The position numbers and the translations under genes are program-made. A stretch of DNA of 64,000 bases, taken from Taudactylus pleione. Taxonomy: Eukaryota; Chordata; Amphibia; Anura; Myobatrachidae. The notes beneath the pieces are model-generated. The model was not told the origin of the DNA, did not search any database, and saw nothing but the letters and a program-made list of their open reading frames with translations. The stretch's first letter is position 1. Each line of letters begins with the position of its first letter. Of the stretch, positions 9,748 through 21,561 are shown piece by piece. The stretch spans positions 4,220,001 to 4,284,000 of the forward strand of contig JAUIMM010000135.1 in the NCBI GenBank assembly GCA_031769625.1. The letters are read 5' to 3'.

Positions 9748-12700
9748 AAAAAATAATATATTTTCTGTGTTTGTGAATTGTGTGCGCAGTAGCCGCACGT
9801 ACATCAACAAAGTAGTGCCAAGTGTGCGCCTGTGTCATAAGTAAAGGGCCAGCTGGCTTGACCTTTAAAGGGTGCTGTAACCCCCGAAAGTACACTCCAA
9901 TCCAAACCAAAAAAAAATTATTTTCTGTGTTTGTGAATTGTGTGCGCAGTAGCCGCACGTGCATCAACAAAGTAGTGCCAAGCGTGCGCCTGTGTCATAA
10001 GTAAAGGGCCGGCTGGCTTGACCATTAAGGGTGCTGTAACCCCCGAAAGTACACTCCAGTCCAAACCAAAAAAAAATTATTTTCTGTGTTTGTGAATTGT
10101 GTGCGCAGTAGCCGCACGTGCATCAACAAAGTAGTGCCAAGCGTGCGCCTGTGTCATAAGTAAAGGGCCGGCTGGCTTGACCGTTAAGGGTGCTGTAACC
10201 CCCGAAAGTACACTCCAGTCCAAACCAAAAAAAAAATTATTTTCTGTGTTTGTGAATTGTGTGCGCAGTAGCCGCACGTGCATCAACAAAGTAGTGCCAA
10301 GAGTGCGCCTGTGTCATAAGCAAAGGGCCGTCTGGCTTGACCGTTAAAGGGTGCTGTAACCCCCAAAGTACACTCCAGTCCAAACCAAAAAAAAAATTAT
10401 TTTCTGTGTTTGTGAATTGTGTGCGCAGTAGCCGCACGTGCATCAACAAAGTAGTGCCAAGCGTGCGCCTGTGTCATAAGTAAAGGGCCGGCTGGCTTGA
10501 CCGTTAAAGGGTGCTGTAACCCCCGAAAGTACACTCCAGTCCAAACCAAAAAATAAATTATTTTCTGTGTTTGTGAATTGTGTGCGCAGTAGCCGCACGT
10601 GCATCAACAAAGTAGTGCCAAGCGTGCGCCTGTGTCATAAGTAAAGGGCCGGCTGGCTTGACCGTTAAAGGGTGCTGTAACCCCCGAAAGTACACTCCAG
10701 TCCAAACCAAAAAAAAAATTATTTTCTGTGTTTGTGAATTGTGTGCGCAGTAGCCGCACGTGCATCAACAAAGTAGTGCCAAGTGTGCGCCTGTGTCATA
10801 AGTAAAGGGCCGGCTGGCTTGACCGTTAAAGGGTGCTGTAACCCCCAAAGTACTCTCCAGTCCAAACCAAAAAAAAAATTATTTTCTGTGTTTGTGAATT
10901 GTGTGCGCAGTAGCCGCACGTGCATCAACAAAGTAGTGCCAAGCGTGCGCCTGTGTCATAAGCAAAGGGCCGGCTGGCTTGACCGTTAAAGGGTGCTGTA
11001 ACCCCCAAAGTACACTCCAGTCCAAACCAAAAAAAAAATTATTTTCTGTGTTTGTGAATTGTGTGCGCAGTAGCCGCACGTGCATCAACAAAGTAGTGCC
11101 AAGCGTGCGCCTGTGTCATAAGTAAAGGGCCGGCTGGCTTGACCGTTAAAGGGTGCTGTAACCCCCGAAAGTACACTCCAGTCCAAACCAAAAAAAAAAT
11201 TATTTTCTGTGTTTGTGAATTGTGTGCGCAGTAGCCGCACGTGCATCAACAAAGTAGTGCCAAGCGTGCGCCTGTGTCATAAGTAAAGGGCCGGCTGGCT
11301 TGACCGTTAAGGGTGCTGTAACCCCCGAAAGTACACTCCAGTCCAAACCAAAAAAAAAATTATTTTCTGTGTTTGTGAATTGTGTGCGCAGTAGCCGCAC
11401 GTGCATCAACAAAGTAGTGCCAAGCGTGCGCCTGTGTCATAAGTAAAGGGCCGGCTGGCTTGACCGTTAAAGGGTGCTGTAATCCCCGAAAGTACACTCC
11501 AGTCCAAACCAAAAAAAATAATTTCTGTGTTTGTGAATTGTGTGCGCAGTAGCCGCACGTGCATCAACAAAGTAGTGCCAAGCGTGCGCCTGTGTCATAA
11601 GTAATGGGCCGGCTGGCTTGACCATTAAAGGGTGCTGTAACCCCCGAAAGTACACTCCAGTCCAAGTCAAAAAAAAAATTATTTTCTGTGTTTGTGAAGT
11701 GTGTGCGCAGTAGCCGCACGTGCATCAACAAAGTAGTGCCAAGCGTGCGCCTGTGTCATAAGTAAAGGGCCGGCTGGCTTGACCGTTAAAGGGTGCTGTA
11801 ACCCCCAAAGTACACTCCAGTCCAAACCAAAAAAAAATTATTTTCTGTGTTTGTGAATTGTGTGCGCAGTAGCCGCACGTGCATCAACAAAGTAGTGCCA
11901 AGCGTGCGCCTGTGTCATAAGTAAAGGGCCGGCTGGCTTGACCGTTAAGGGTGCTGTAACCCCCGAAAGTACACTCCAGTCCAAACCAAAAAAAAAATTA
12001 TTTTCTGTGTTTGTGAATTGTGTGCGCAGTAGCCGCACGTGCATCAACAAAGTAGTGCCAAGCGTGCGCCTGTGTCATAAGTAAAGGGCCGGCTGGCTTG
12101 ACCATTAAGGGTGCTGTAACCCCCGAAAGTACACTCCAGTCCAAACCAAAAAAAAATTATTTTCTGTGTTTGTGAATTGTGTGCGCAGTAGCCGCACGTG
12201 CATCAACAAAGTAGTGCCAAGCGTGCGCCTGTGTCATAAGTAAAGGGCCGGCTGGCTTGACCGTTAAGGGTGCTGTAACCCCCGAAAGTACACTCCAGTC
12301 CAAACCAAAAAAAAAATTATTTTCTGTGTTTGTGAATTGTGTGCGCAGTAGCCGCACGTGCATCAACAAAGTAGTGCCAAGTGTGCGCCTGTGTCATAAG
12401 TAAAGGGCCGGCTGGCTTGACCGTTAAAGGGTGCTGTAACCCCCAAAGTACTCTCCAGTCCAAACCAAAAAAAAAATAATTTTCTGTGTTTGTGAATTGT
12501 GTGCGCAGTAGCCGCACGTGCATCAACAAAGTAGTGCCAAGAGTGCGCCTGTGTCATAAGCAAAGGGCCGTCTGGCTTGACCGTTAAAGGGTGCTGTAAC
12601 CCCCAAAGTACACTCCAGTCCAAACCAAAAAAAAAATTATTTTCTGTGTTTGTGAATTGTGTGCGCAGTAGCCGCACGTGCATCAACAAAGTAGTGCCAA

Positions 12701-14099
12701 GCGTGCGCCTGTGTCATAAGTAAAGGGCCGGCTGGCTTGACCGTTAAAGGGTGCTGTAACCCCCAAAGTACTCTCCAGTCCAAACCAAAAAAAAAATTAT
12801 TTTCTGTGTTTGTGAATTGTGTGCGCAGTAGCCGCACGTGCATCAACAAAGTAGTGCCAAGCGTGCGCCTGTGTCATAAGCAAAGGGCCGGCTGGCTTGA
12901 CCGTTAAAGGGTGCTGTAACCCCCAAAGTACACTCCAGTCCAAACCAAAAAAAAAATTATTTTCTGTGTTTGTGAATTGTGTGCGCAGTAGCCGCACGTG
13001 CATCAACAAAGTAGTGCCAAGCGTGCGCCTGTGTCATAAGTAAAGGGCTGGCTGGCTTGACCGTTAAAGGGTGCTGTAACCCCCGAAAGTACACTCCAGT
13101 CCAAACCAAAAAAAAAATTATTTTCTGTGTTTGTGAATTGTGTGCGCAGTAGCCGCACGTGCATCAACAAAGTAGTGCCAAGCGTGCGCCTGTGTCATAA
13201 GTAAAGGGCCGGCTGGCTTGACCGTTAAGGGTGCTGTAACCCCCGAAAGTACACTCCAGTCCAAACCAAAAAAAAAATTATTTTCTGTGTTTGTGAATTG
13301 TGTGCGCAGTAGCCGCACGTGCATCAACAAAGTAGTGCCAAGCGTGCGCCTGTGTCATAAGTAAAGGGCCGGCTGGCTTGACCGTTAAGGGTGCTGTAAC
13401 CCCCAAAAGTACACTCCAGTCCAAACCAAAAAAAAAATTATTTTCTGTGTTTGTGAATTGTGTGCGCAGTAGCCGCGCGTGCATCAACAAAGTAGTGCCA
13501 AGCGTGCGCCTGTGTCATAAGTAAAGGGCCGGCTGGCTTCACCGTTAAAGGGTGCTGTAACTCCCAAAGTACACTCCAGTCCAAACCAAAAAAAAAATAA
13601 TTTTCTGTGTTTGTGAATTGTGTGCGCAGTAGCCGCACGTGCATCAACAAAGTAGTGCCAAGCGTGCGCCTGTGTCATAAGTAAAGGGCCGGCTGGCTTG
13701 ACCGTTAAAGGGTGCTGTAATCCCCGAAAGTACACTCCAGTCCAAACCAAAAAAAAATAATTTCTGTGTTTGTAAATTGTGTGCGCAGTAGCCGCACGTG
13801 CATCAACAAAGTAGTGCCAAGCGTGCGCCTGTGTCATAAGTAATGGGCCGGCTGGCTTGACCATTAAAGGGTGCTGTAACCCCCGAAAGTACACTCCAGT
13901 CCAAGCCAAAAAAAAAATTATTTTCTGTGTTTGTGAAGTGTGTGCGCAGTAGCCGCACGTGCATCAACAAAGTAGTGCCAAGCGTGCGCCTGTGTCATAA
14001 GTAAAGGGCCGGCTGGCTTGACTGTTAAAGGGTGCTGTAACCCCCAAAGTACACTCCAGTCCAAACCAAAAAAAAAATTATTTTCTGTGTTTAGCCGCA
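9748..14099. repeat. 160-bp minisatellite inside the hAT element
   Basis: About 27 full head-to-tail units of 159-161 bp plus a truncated last one. The core AGCCGCACGT occurs 28 times at about 160-bp spacing (one variant reads GCGCGT). Each unit holds a poly(A) run, TTATTTTCTGTGTTTGTGAA, GCATCAACAAAGTAGTGCCA and GGGTGCTGTAACCCCC. Length differences are mostly in the A-run and a TTAAGGG/TTAAAGGG variant. Variant landmarks recur about 2,240 bp (14 units) apart, for example GAGTGCGCCT at 10301 and 12541, and AATCCCC at 11481 and 13719. This implies higher-order duplication. Because the unit length is not a multiple of three, the recurring 70-codon minus-strand frames are artefacts. Confidence 0.95.
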
Positions 14100-14231
14100 C
14101 GTATATATCAAATCGATATAACATAAATGGAGGACCAAACTTTCTCCGAATAAAATAAAATAGAGAAAGATCAAGAACCACTTCCTCCTAGTGCTGAAGC
14201 TTCTGCCACTAGTCATGACATAGACGATAAC

Positions 14232-17200
14232 ATGCCATCAACGTCGTCTGCCAAGGCCGATGCCCAATGTCATAGTAGAGGGCACATACAATCCCAAATG
14301 GCAAAGTTCAGGAAAATGACCTTGAAAAAGACATTTAAATCAGCTGAAGAGAAACGTAAACTTGCCAATATGCCATTTACGACACGGAGTGGCAAGGAAC
14401 GGCTAAGGTCGATCCCTAGTATGTTCATGACTAGTGGTTCAGCTTCACATGATGATGGAAGCCCTCCTCCCAGTAAAAAAATCAAAAGAGTTAAGCTGGC
14501 AATAGCACAGCGAAGAACTGTGCTTTCTAAGAAGATATCACAAATCCCCAAGGAGAGTCCAAGTGTGGTGGTGGTTGCGATGCCTGACCTTCCCAGCACT
14601 GGACGGGAAGAGGTGGCTCTTTCCACCATTTGCACGCCCCCTGCAAGTGCTGAAAGGAGCACCCACAGTCCACTTGCTGATATGCAAATTGAAGATGTCA
14701 CTGTTGAAGTACAACAGGATGAGGATACTGGTGTAGCTGGCGCTGAGGAGGAAGTTGGCGAGGAGGATTCTGATGGTGATGTGGTTTGTTTAAATCAGGC
14801 TCCGGGGGAGACAGTTGTTGTCCGTGGGATGAAAAAGCCCATCACGGTCATGCCTGGGCAGAAGACCAAACATTCCACCTCTTTGGTCTGGCAATATTTC
14901 TATCCAAATCCGGACAACAACTGTCTTGCCATATGTACCACATGTAAAGGTGAAATAAGTAGGGGTAGGGATGTCAACCACCTAGGAACATCCTCCCTTA
15001 TACGGCACCTGCAGTGCGTTCATAAAAAGTTACTGTCAAGTTCAGAAACTTTGGCTAAGACCGTAAGCAGTCCAGGGACACCTAAATCCCGTTGTCCTGT
15101 TGTATCCAAGCGCCTGCAAACCACACCGTCAACTCCCTCCTCGTCAATTTCCTCCTTAGTCAGGATCGGAAGTAGTCCTGCAGGCCATGTCACTGGCATG
15201 ACTGACTCTCCTATCCGGGATTCCTCCGGAGGATCCTGCATTGCTACGCCTACTGCTGCCACTGCTGCTGTTGCTGCTGCTGGGAGTCATTCATCATCCC
15301 AGAGAGGAAGTAGGAACACCACTACTTTTACTAAACAATTGACCCTCCAACAGTCCTTAGCGAGGAGGATGAAGTACGACAGCAGTCATCCTGAAGCAAA
15401 ACGTATAACTGAGGCCTTGACTGCTATGTTGGTGTTAGACTTGCGTCCGGTATCCGCCATTAGTGCAGTGGGATTTAGACAATTGATGGAGGTAGTGTGT
15501 CCCCGGTTCCAAATCCCGTCTAGATTCCACTTCACTAGGCAGGCGATACCGAGACTGTACTGAAACGTCAGAAAAAGTGTCCTCAGTGTCCTGAAAAATG
15601 CCGTTGTACACAATGTCCACTTAACCACGGACATGTGGACAAGTGGAACAGGGCAGACTAAGGACTATATGACTGTGACAGCCCACTGGGTAGATGTATC
15701 ACCTTACGCAGCAACAGCAGCAGCAGCGTCACCAGTAGCAGCATCTCAGAAACGCCAGCTCGTTACAAGGCAGGCTACGCTGTGTATCACCGGTTTCAGT
15801 AAGAGGCACACCGCCGACAACCTCTTAGAGAAAATGAGGGAAATCATCGCCCAGTGGCTTACCCCACTTAGACTCTCCTGGGGATTTGTGATATCTGACA
15901 ACGCCACCAATATTGTGCGGGCATTATTTCTGGGCAAATTCCAGCACGTCCCATGTTTTGCTCACACAATAAACTTGGTGGTGCAGAATTTTCTGAAAAG
16001 CGACAGGGGCGTGCAGGAGACGCTTTGGGTGGCCCGAAAAATTTCTGGCCACTTTCGCCATTCAGCGACTGCGTGCCGAAGACTGGAGCACCAGCAAACA
16101 CTCTTGAACCTGCCCCGCCATCACCTGAAGCAAGAGGTTGTGACGCGGTGGAACTCAACCCTCTATATGCTTCAGAGGATGGAGGAGCAGCAAAAGGCCA
16201 TACAAGCCTATACATCCACCTATGACATAGGCAAAGGAGGGGGTATGCACCTGACTCAAGCGCAGTGGAGAATGATTTCCGTGTTGTGCAAGGTTCTCCA
16301 GCCCTTCGAACTTGCCACACGTGAAGTCAGTTCAGACACAGCCAGCTTGAGTCAGGTCATTCCCCTCATCAGGCTTTTGCAGAAGCAGCTGGAGAAAGTG
16401 AAGGAGGAGCTAAGATGGAGCGATTCCGCTCAGCATGTAGGACTTGTGGATGAAGCCCTTCATTCGCTTTGCCAGGATTCCAGGGTGGTCAATCTGTTGA
16501 AATCAGACCACTACATTTTGGCCACCGTGCTTGATCCTAGGTTTAAAGCCTATGTGGTGTCTCTCTTTCTGGCCGACACAAGCCTGCAGAGGTGCAAAGA
16601 CCTGCTGGTGAACACACTGTCAGCTGAAGCGGAACGTGACACGTCAACGGCTCCTTCTTCATTTTCTCCCGCAACTGGGGCTGCCAGGAAAAAACTTAGG
16701 TATCCTAAGCAACCCGCTGGTGGTGATGCAGGGCATGCAAGACCAAGTTTGGACATCTGGTCCTGACTGAAGGACCTGGCAACAATTTCTGACATGTCTA
16801 CTGTCACTGCATATGATACTGTCACCATTGACAGAATGGTGGAGGATTACATCGGTGACAGCATCCAAGTAGGCATGTCAGACAGTCCATACCTGTACTG
16901 GCAGGAAAAAGAGGCAATTTGGAGGCCCCTGTACAAACTGGCTCTATTTTACCTGAGTTGCCCCCCCTCCAGTGTGTACTCCGAAAGAGTGTTTAGTGCA
17001 GCCGGGAACCTTGTCAGCGAAAGGCGTAGGAGGTTGCTTCCACAGAATGTGGAGAAGATGATGTTCATCAAAATGAATTATCAGCTCTTCCAGGGGGACC
17101 AGCCTCCAGAAGGTACAGAGGGACCTGTGGTGGTGGATTCAAGTGGGGACGAGTTAATACTTTGTGAGGATGAGGATGTACACACTGAAGAGGGTGAGGA

Positions 17201-17243
17201 ATCGGTGGATGAGGAGGATGAGGATGACATCTTGCCTCCGTAG
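14232..17243 (+). pseudogene. hAT transposase with BED zinc finger, two in-frame TGA stops
   Basis: This would cut and paste the host hAT element. One frame from MPSTSSAKADAQ at 14232 stays open for 1,003 codons except for TGA at 15561-15563 and 16764-16766. A basic N-terminus is followed by a BED-type finger with CTTC and H..H ligands (LAICTTCKG...SSLIRHLQCVH, about residues 230-265), then a helical region rich in Ser/Thr. After the first stop come TTDMWTSGTG (first catalytic Asp), ISDNATNIVRA (second Asp), PCFAHTINLVVQNF, and VTRWNSTLYML. The hAT dimerisation block follows the second stop, with YLSCPPSSVYSERVFSAAGN holding the expected catalytic Glu, then an acidic tail EESVDEEDEDDILPP. Domain order and length fit ZBED-type hAT transposases. 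Both lesions are single codons, so decay is recent or the sequence carries errors. Confidence 0.9.
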
Positions 17244-17303
17244 AGCCAGTTTGTGCAGGGACACATTAATTGCCAGCTTGTTTTGTGGGGGCCCAAACGA
17301 ACC

Positions 17304-17351
17304 AATCATTTCAGCCACAGTTGTGTGGCAGACCCTGGCGCTGAAATGATT
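17304..17351 (+). other. Hairpin in hAT 3' untranslated region
   Basis: AATCATTTCAGC (17304-17315) and GCTGAAATGATT (17340-17351) form a perfect 12-bp stem with a 24-nt loop, about 60 bp after the transposase stop. Its function is unknown. Confidence 0.5.
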
Positions 17352-17737
17352 GATTTGTTAAAGTGTGCATGTCCTGTTTATACAACATAAGGGTGGGTGG
17401 AAGGGCCCAAGGACAATTCCATCTTGCACTTCTTTTTTTTCTTTGCATTATGTACAGTTTGGGGCCTAGTTTTTCTAACTGCCATCCTGTCTGCCACTGC
17501 AGTGTCACTCCTAGATGGGTCACGTGTTTGTGCCGCCCACTCGTGTCGCTTATCATAGTCATCCAGCTACCTCGGTGCAACCTTTTGGACATAAAAACAC
17601 TATTGTGAGGTGTGAGGTGTTCAGAATAGACTGGAAATGAGTGGAAATTAAGGTTATTGAGGTTAATAATAGCATAGGAGCAGAAAAACCTACAAATTCT
17701 GTGATTTCAGCTGTTTTTATGCTTTTTTCAAAAAAAT

Positions 17738-17850
17738 ACAGATCCAAAACCCAGAACCCAAAACACGGAAGGGTGGTTTTGGCAAAACCAATCCAGATCC
17801 AAAACACGAAGAAAGATCCAGATCCAAAACCAAAACACGAAAAGTGGCCG
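17738..17850. repeat. hAT right subterminal repeats
   Basis: CAGATCCAAAAC-like and CAAAACACGAA-like motifs recur three to four times up to the right terminus. By analogy these may be transposase-binding repeats. A 233-bp open frame across them is a shadow. Confidence 0.6.
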
Positions 17851-18237
17851 GTGCACACCCCTAATAACAACTAATATATTGCACAGTTAGCTTGACTAAT
17901 AAGGGTTATATCTTACAGCTTCCCCTACTGGGTTCTATTAAATTGCATCACACTTGATTAATAGAAATTCCCCCTATTGGATTACATCGCACTTTGCTGA
18001 TGGAATTTATTTATTATAGCTCCCCCTATTGGATTGCTTCATAATTCACTAGTAGAGATTTTGAGATGTTTAAACTGATTAGTATGCAGACACCTTAGTG
18101 CCCAAATTGATATTAATAAATACTTAACCCAAATATAAGGGTTTCCCCTGTATAGCTACAAGGTTCGTTTATGCAATATGGTGCTATATTTAGTTTGTGC
18201 TCAGAATGTGGCACCCCCTGTTGCTTTTAATTATCCC

Positions 18238-19042
18238 CAGTGGCGGAACTCCCGGAGACAATCGAGCATTTGCCGCCGGGCTCCAGTCCTTAAGGGGGCA
18301 CCTGGCTCCATTGTCTCCTGGGCCATTCCGGCACTGCTATGGAGATGGAGCGCCGCTGATCGGCGCTCCACCTCCAGCGGCATCAATACGGGGGGTGCAG
18401 TAACACCCCCTATTTGCCAGGTGCCTGCTGAGTGTTTTACCAGCGGGCGCCCGGCTCCTACTTTCCCCCCGGCAGTAGCCGGAGGAAAGGAGCTCACTCC
18501 TGAGCTCCGCTTCCGGGTCCCGCAATGCACTATGGGAGTGACGTCATGACGTCACTCCCATAGTTCTGAGGAGCGGGCGCCGGGGTCTGAAGGCAGCAGC
18601 ACTGGAGCGGGGTTTCAGGTAAGTATTGTTTTTTTTTTGTATGTGTGTGCGCTCGCGGGGGGGGGCTCACTACAGGGGGCATTACTGGGAGCATTATGGG
18701 GGCTTACTACAGGGGGATTTATGGCCGCTTACTACAGGGGGCTTACTACAGGAGTTTACTACTGGGGGCACTACAGGGGCGCTTACTACTGGAGGTACTG
18801 CATAGGGGGACCATTACTGGGGTGCACTACATAGGCGGCACTGCATAGGGGGACCTCTACAGAGGGCACTGCACAGGGGGACCAAAACTGGGGGCACTGC
18901 ACAGGGGGACCAAAACTGGGGGAACTGCATAGGGGGGCGGCAGCTGGGGCTGGCATGGGTGCTGGGGGGTGGTTAATTTTAATTTGGGGGGGCACCAACA
19001 TTTATGTTGCCTCCGGGCATCTGGGATGAAGTTACGCCACTG
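18238..19042. mobile_element. Non-autonomous hAT element, 805 bp
   Basis: Terminal inverted repeats CAGTGGCGGAACT (18238-18250) and AGTTACGCCACTG (19030-19042) match at 12 of 13 positions. The flanking 8-bp direct repeat is ATTATCCC (18230-18237) against ATTATACC (19043-19050), one mismatch. The interior is GC-rich. It holds a perfect 32-bp palindrome at 18531-18562 and a run of degenerate GGGGGCTTACTACA-like short repeats at about 18660-18930. There is no transposase, so it depends on another hAT. It lies inside the non-coding part of PLE-1. Confidence 0.9.
18531..18562. promoter_or_regulatory. Perfect palindrome with two TGACGTCA sites
   Basis: A 32-bp perfect palindrome inside the non-autonomous hAT contains two adjacent TGACGTCA octamers (18539-18546 and 18547-18554). 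That sequence is the consensus cAMP-response element. Whether it binds CREB/ATF proteins is not known. Confidence 0.5.
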
Positions 19043-19384
19043 ATTATACCTAATACAATACAATGCCACTGTTGTAACTCCCTATGTGGGGCTGCAAAGT
19101 TGGTTAAGGAGCTATTATTCTCTCAGACTAACATTACTGAGTGTATAATGTAGGTTCCTCATGCAAGGCTGAAAGGTTTAATCACAAGTGGTGGTATTAG
19201 AGTAAATAATATACATTCCCACTGTACACTCAGAGTAACACTGTAACATAGTATAAATGCTAGGAAAGCATGGTAATGCATGCCATTTCTTCATTATGTT
19301 AATCCTTTTCTCTTATACACATAGTGGAGACAATGCTTGTAAGTGCTACTGACACAACATAGGACAAATTCAGCGGCAGGAGCC

Positions 19385-19455
19385 GCAAGTGCCGACGTAC
19401 GTTTCACACAAAGTTATGTTTTTTTCAAGGCAACCCGATTGCCTCATCCAGTGAG
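19385..19455 (-). ncRNA. Ribozyme-like segment downstream of PLE-1 genes
   Basis: Read on minus, a GGATGA box is followed by a perfect stem GGCAA-TCGGG-TTGCC (19443-19429), a TTGAAAAA stretch, and then GAAACGTACGTCGGCACTTG (from 19405 on). Similar layouts occur at equivalent places in the other PLEs here, at 25455-25505, 47152-47215 and 63595-63635. PLEs are known to carry hammerhead ribozymes in their terminal repeats, whose core includes CTGATGA and GAAA. This copy deviates at the first box (CTGGATGA), so it may be inactive. Confidence 0.4.
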
Positions 19456-20704
19456 GCTTTATTCCGATCGGGAGCCAATCGGAATGCAGTATTAAGGTCA
19501 CATTGCCCGCCGGCTTAGTATTAGCCTCAACATGTGGGCTGCTGAGCCAATCAGGAGGTCGCTTTTATATCAAGGCAGTGTAGTTTTTTATCCCTGTTCT
19601 CCATTATTAACAGGACTGACCAATCCTGGATGAGGATCCAAAACACACCCATCAAATGTAAACAACTCCATGATCTTAGTGTTCTCCATATCTCTATTAT
19701 AAATAAACTTTTCAGCCACATCACAGGTTTCATTATTGGGTTGATTAAAGTCAATAGGAAATTTAAATCAGGTGAGTGTATAGGTTATACAGATTATTAA
19801 TATCAAGAACAGTATTACCTAGCAATTAGATTGCACTATAGAAGCTACAAATTGCAGGATATTTTTATACCCCTGCAAATCATAATCAGTGTCATATCTC
19901 TTAACAGGTATATATCAATCTGTATATTTGTTATCCATATTAAAAAGTGTCACACAGTAAATATATGTACATTAGCTGAAAATGGAAAAAAATGTTTAAT
20001 ATTTATTACAAAATTTTTATAGTATATTAAAAATAATGATTAATGAGTGTAAAGCGAAAATAAATAATTGTGAAAAAAAGCTCTATGTGTATAAAAGGAA
20101 TAATAATAATGGTTATATATGTTAGTGATAAAGCACCTTGTTAAAAATAATTATAATATTTACATGTGTTGGTGATGAGGAAAAAAATATAAACAAGTTC
20201 ACACCTTGGTGATAAGTGTTGTGATAGTGAATACGAATGGATCATGTTGTGAAATTGTGTGCGTGTGTTATCATGTGTAGTGAGTGAAAGAAAAAAAAAT
20301 TGTGGTGAATAAATGTATAAATATAAAAGTGTACAATAAAGTGATAAAAAATGTGAATAAAGAACAAATTATCATTAAATGATCCTGATAATAATTCTCA
20401 TTATCAATACTAGTACAAAAAGCATATTAACTGGTGGTATATAGATTCAATAAATCAATCCTAATAATTATTAGTCCGTCATAAGTGATAACAATGCAGC
20501 TTTATTGCGTGCACTCGTGGTGTCATTAAATTTATAATAATTTGTTGATAAAATTCATATTTTGACGTCAAAATGTGTGTATATATTAATAACAATAAAC
20601 ATAATGTAAAATGATCATAGAGCGTGATCCTTCTGATGACATAGTAAAAAATGTAAAGATATCAGATGCATTCAAAAAAGGCTTAATTTATAAAAAAGGA
20701 CAGT

Positions 20705-21518
20705 AACTGATACTCTCATTTCATCCAAAAGGATGCAGACTGTTCATCAAGAAGATCATTCTTGTTTCAAATTTGAGTAATACCCTGTCAATGTCTCCAC
20801 CTCTAATATTTAATTGTATTTGTTTCATACCAAATGCTTTTACATCTTTGGGATTACCTTCGTGGCATTGTAAAAAGTGATTTGCTACTTATGTTAATGG
20901 TTTGAATCTGGCCTTATCTCGTTTAGCGTTTCTAATGCTGCCTATATGTTCTATCAATCTCACTTTTAATGGTCTCTTGGTTTTACCAATATAACGTAGC
21001 CCGCATGGGCACTCTAATTGGTAGACCACACCAGCTGTATTACAGTTAATGTAACTGTCAATAGTCCATTTTTTGTTATAATGATCTTCAAAATGTCTTC
21101 TGGAGATCATAAATTGGCAAGCTTTACATTGCTTACAGCTATTGGAGCCCTTGACAGGGTAACATGATTTTTTCATAGACGATAGATGGCTTTGTACCAA
21201 GCGATCTTTCAGATTTGGCGAGCGTTTCCAACTTGTATGTACATTTGCGGGAAGAATACTCCTCAGGTCATGGTCCATCTGTAAGATGTCATTAATCTCC
21301 CGCCATTCACTAATAAAAGTCCCAATAAATCTTACCGGTTCTTCCTTAAATGTTTTGGTTTTGGGAATTAATAAGGAATCTCTTGTGTATTTTTTGACAT
21401 TATGTTTGGCATTCTTATTGATCCTGTTACTATATCCCCTCTGTTTGAGTCTTGTACACAATTGCTGTTCTCTTTCCTGATAAGTCATATCATCTGAACA
21501 ATTACGTTTTGTACGCAA
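20705..21518 (-). pseudogene. PLE-1 GIY-YIG endonuclease domain
   Basis: This is the C-terminal part of the PLE polyprotein, which nicks target DNA to prime reverse transcription. A linker with clustered cysteines (NSCKQCKACQFM) precedes the endonuclease core: GVVYQLECPCGLRYIGKTK, with VVY in the GIY position and an intact YIG, then the basic KRPLKVRLIEHIGSIRN with Arg and His-Glu. The frame starts downstream of a frameshift that separates it from the RT (around 21518-21562). It meets a stop at 20889, after which the tail RGGD...RMIFLMNSLHPF continues to about 20705. PLE-2 (28692 onward) shows the unbroken arrangement, with RT and endonuclease in one frame. Confidence 0.85.
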
Positions 21519-21561
21519 TAATTCTCCTTTGGGAATTGCTTTAATAGTGGATGGTAGATGC

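Larger units (their letters stand above)
9244..17863 (+). mobile_element. Autonomous-type hAT transposon, 8.6 kb
   Basis: A DNA transposon with short terminal inverted repeats (left TAAGGGTGAGC, right read inward TAGGGGTGTGC). It is flanked by a perfect 8-bp target duplication ATAACAAC (9236-9243 and 17864-17871), diagnostic for hAT. The order is a GC-rich left end with TATA box, a 5' leader, a 160-bp minisatellite array (9748-14099), a BED-finger transposase frame (14232-17243), a 3' region and subterminal repeats. It sits inside PLE-1, so it is younger than that element. The unusual length comes from the 4.3-kb array. Confidence 0.92.

Noticed and set aside
9748..14099. CRISPR-like array
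   Set aside because: The whole 160-bp unit is repeated, with no unique spacers, and the array lies inside a eukaryotic hAT transposon.
10077..14181. Many 70-codon minus-strand frames beginning MLMHVRLLRTQFTN, one per minisatellite unit
   Set aside because: They are copies of the same repeat unit. Unit length (about 160 bp) is not a multiple of three and the frames end at unit borders, so they are tandem-repeat shadows rather than a gene family.
15868..16320. 150-codon minus-strand frame opposite the transposase
   Set aside because: It is the antisense shadow of a well-supported coding strand with catalytic motifs.
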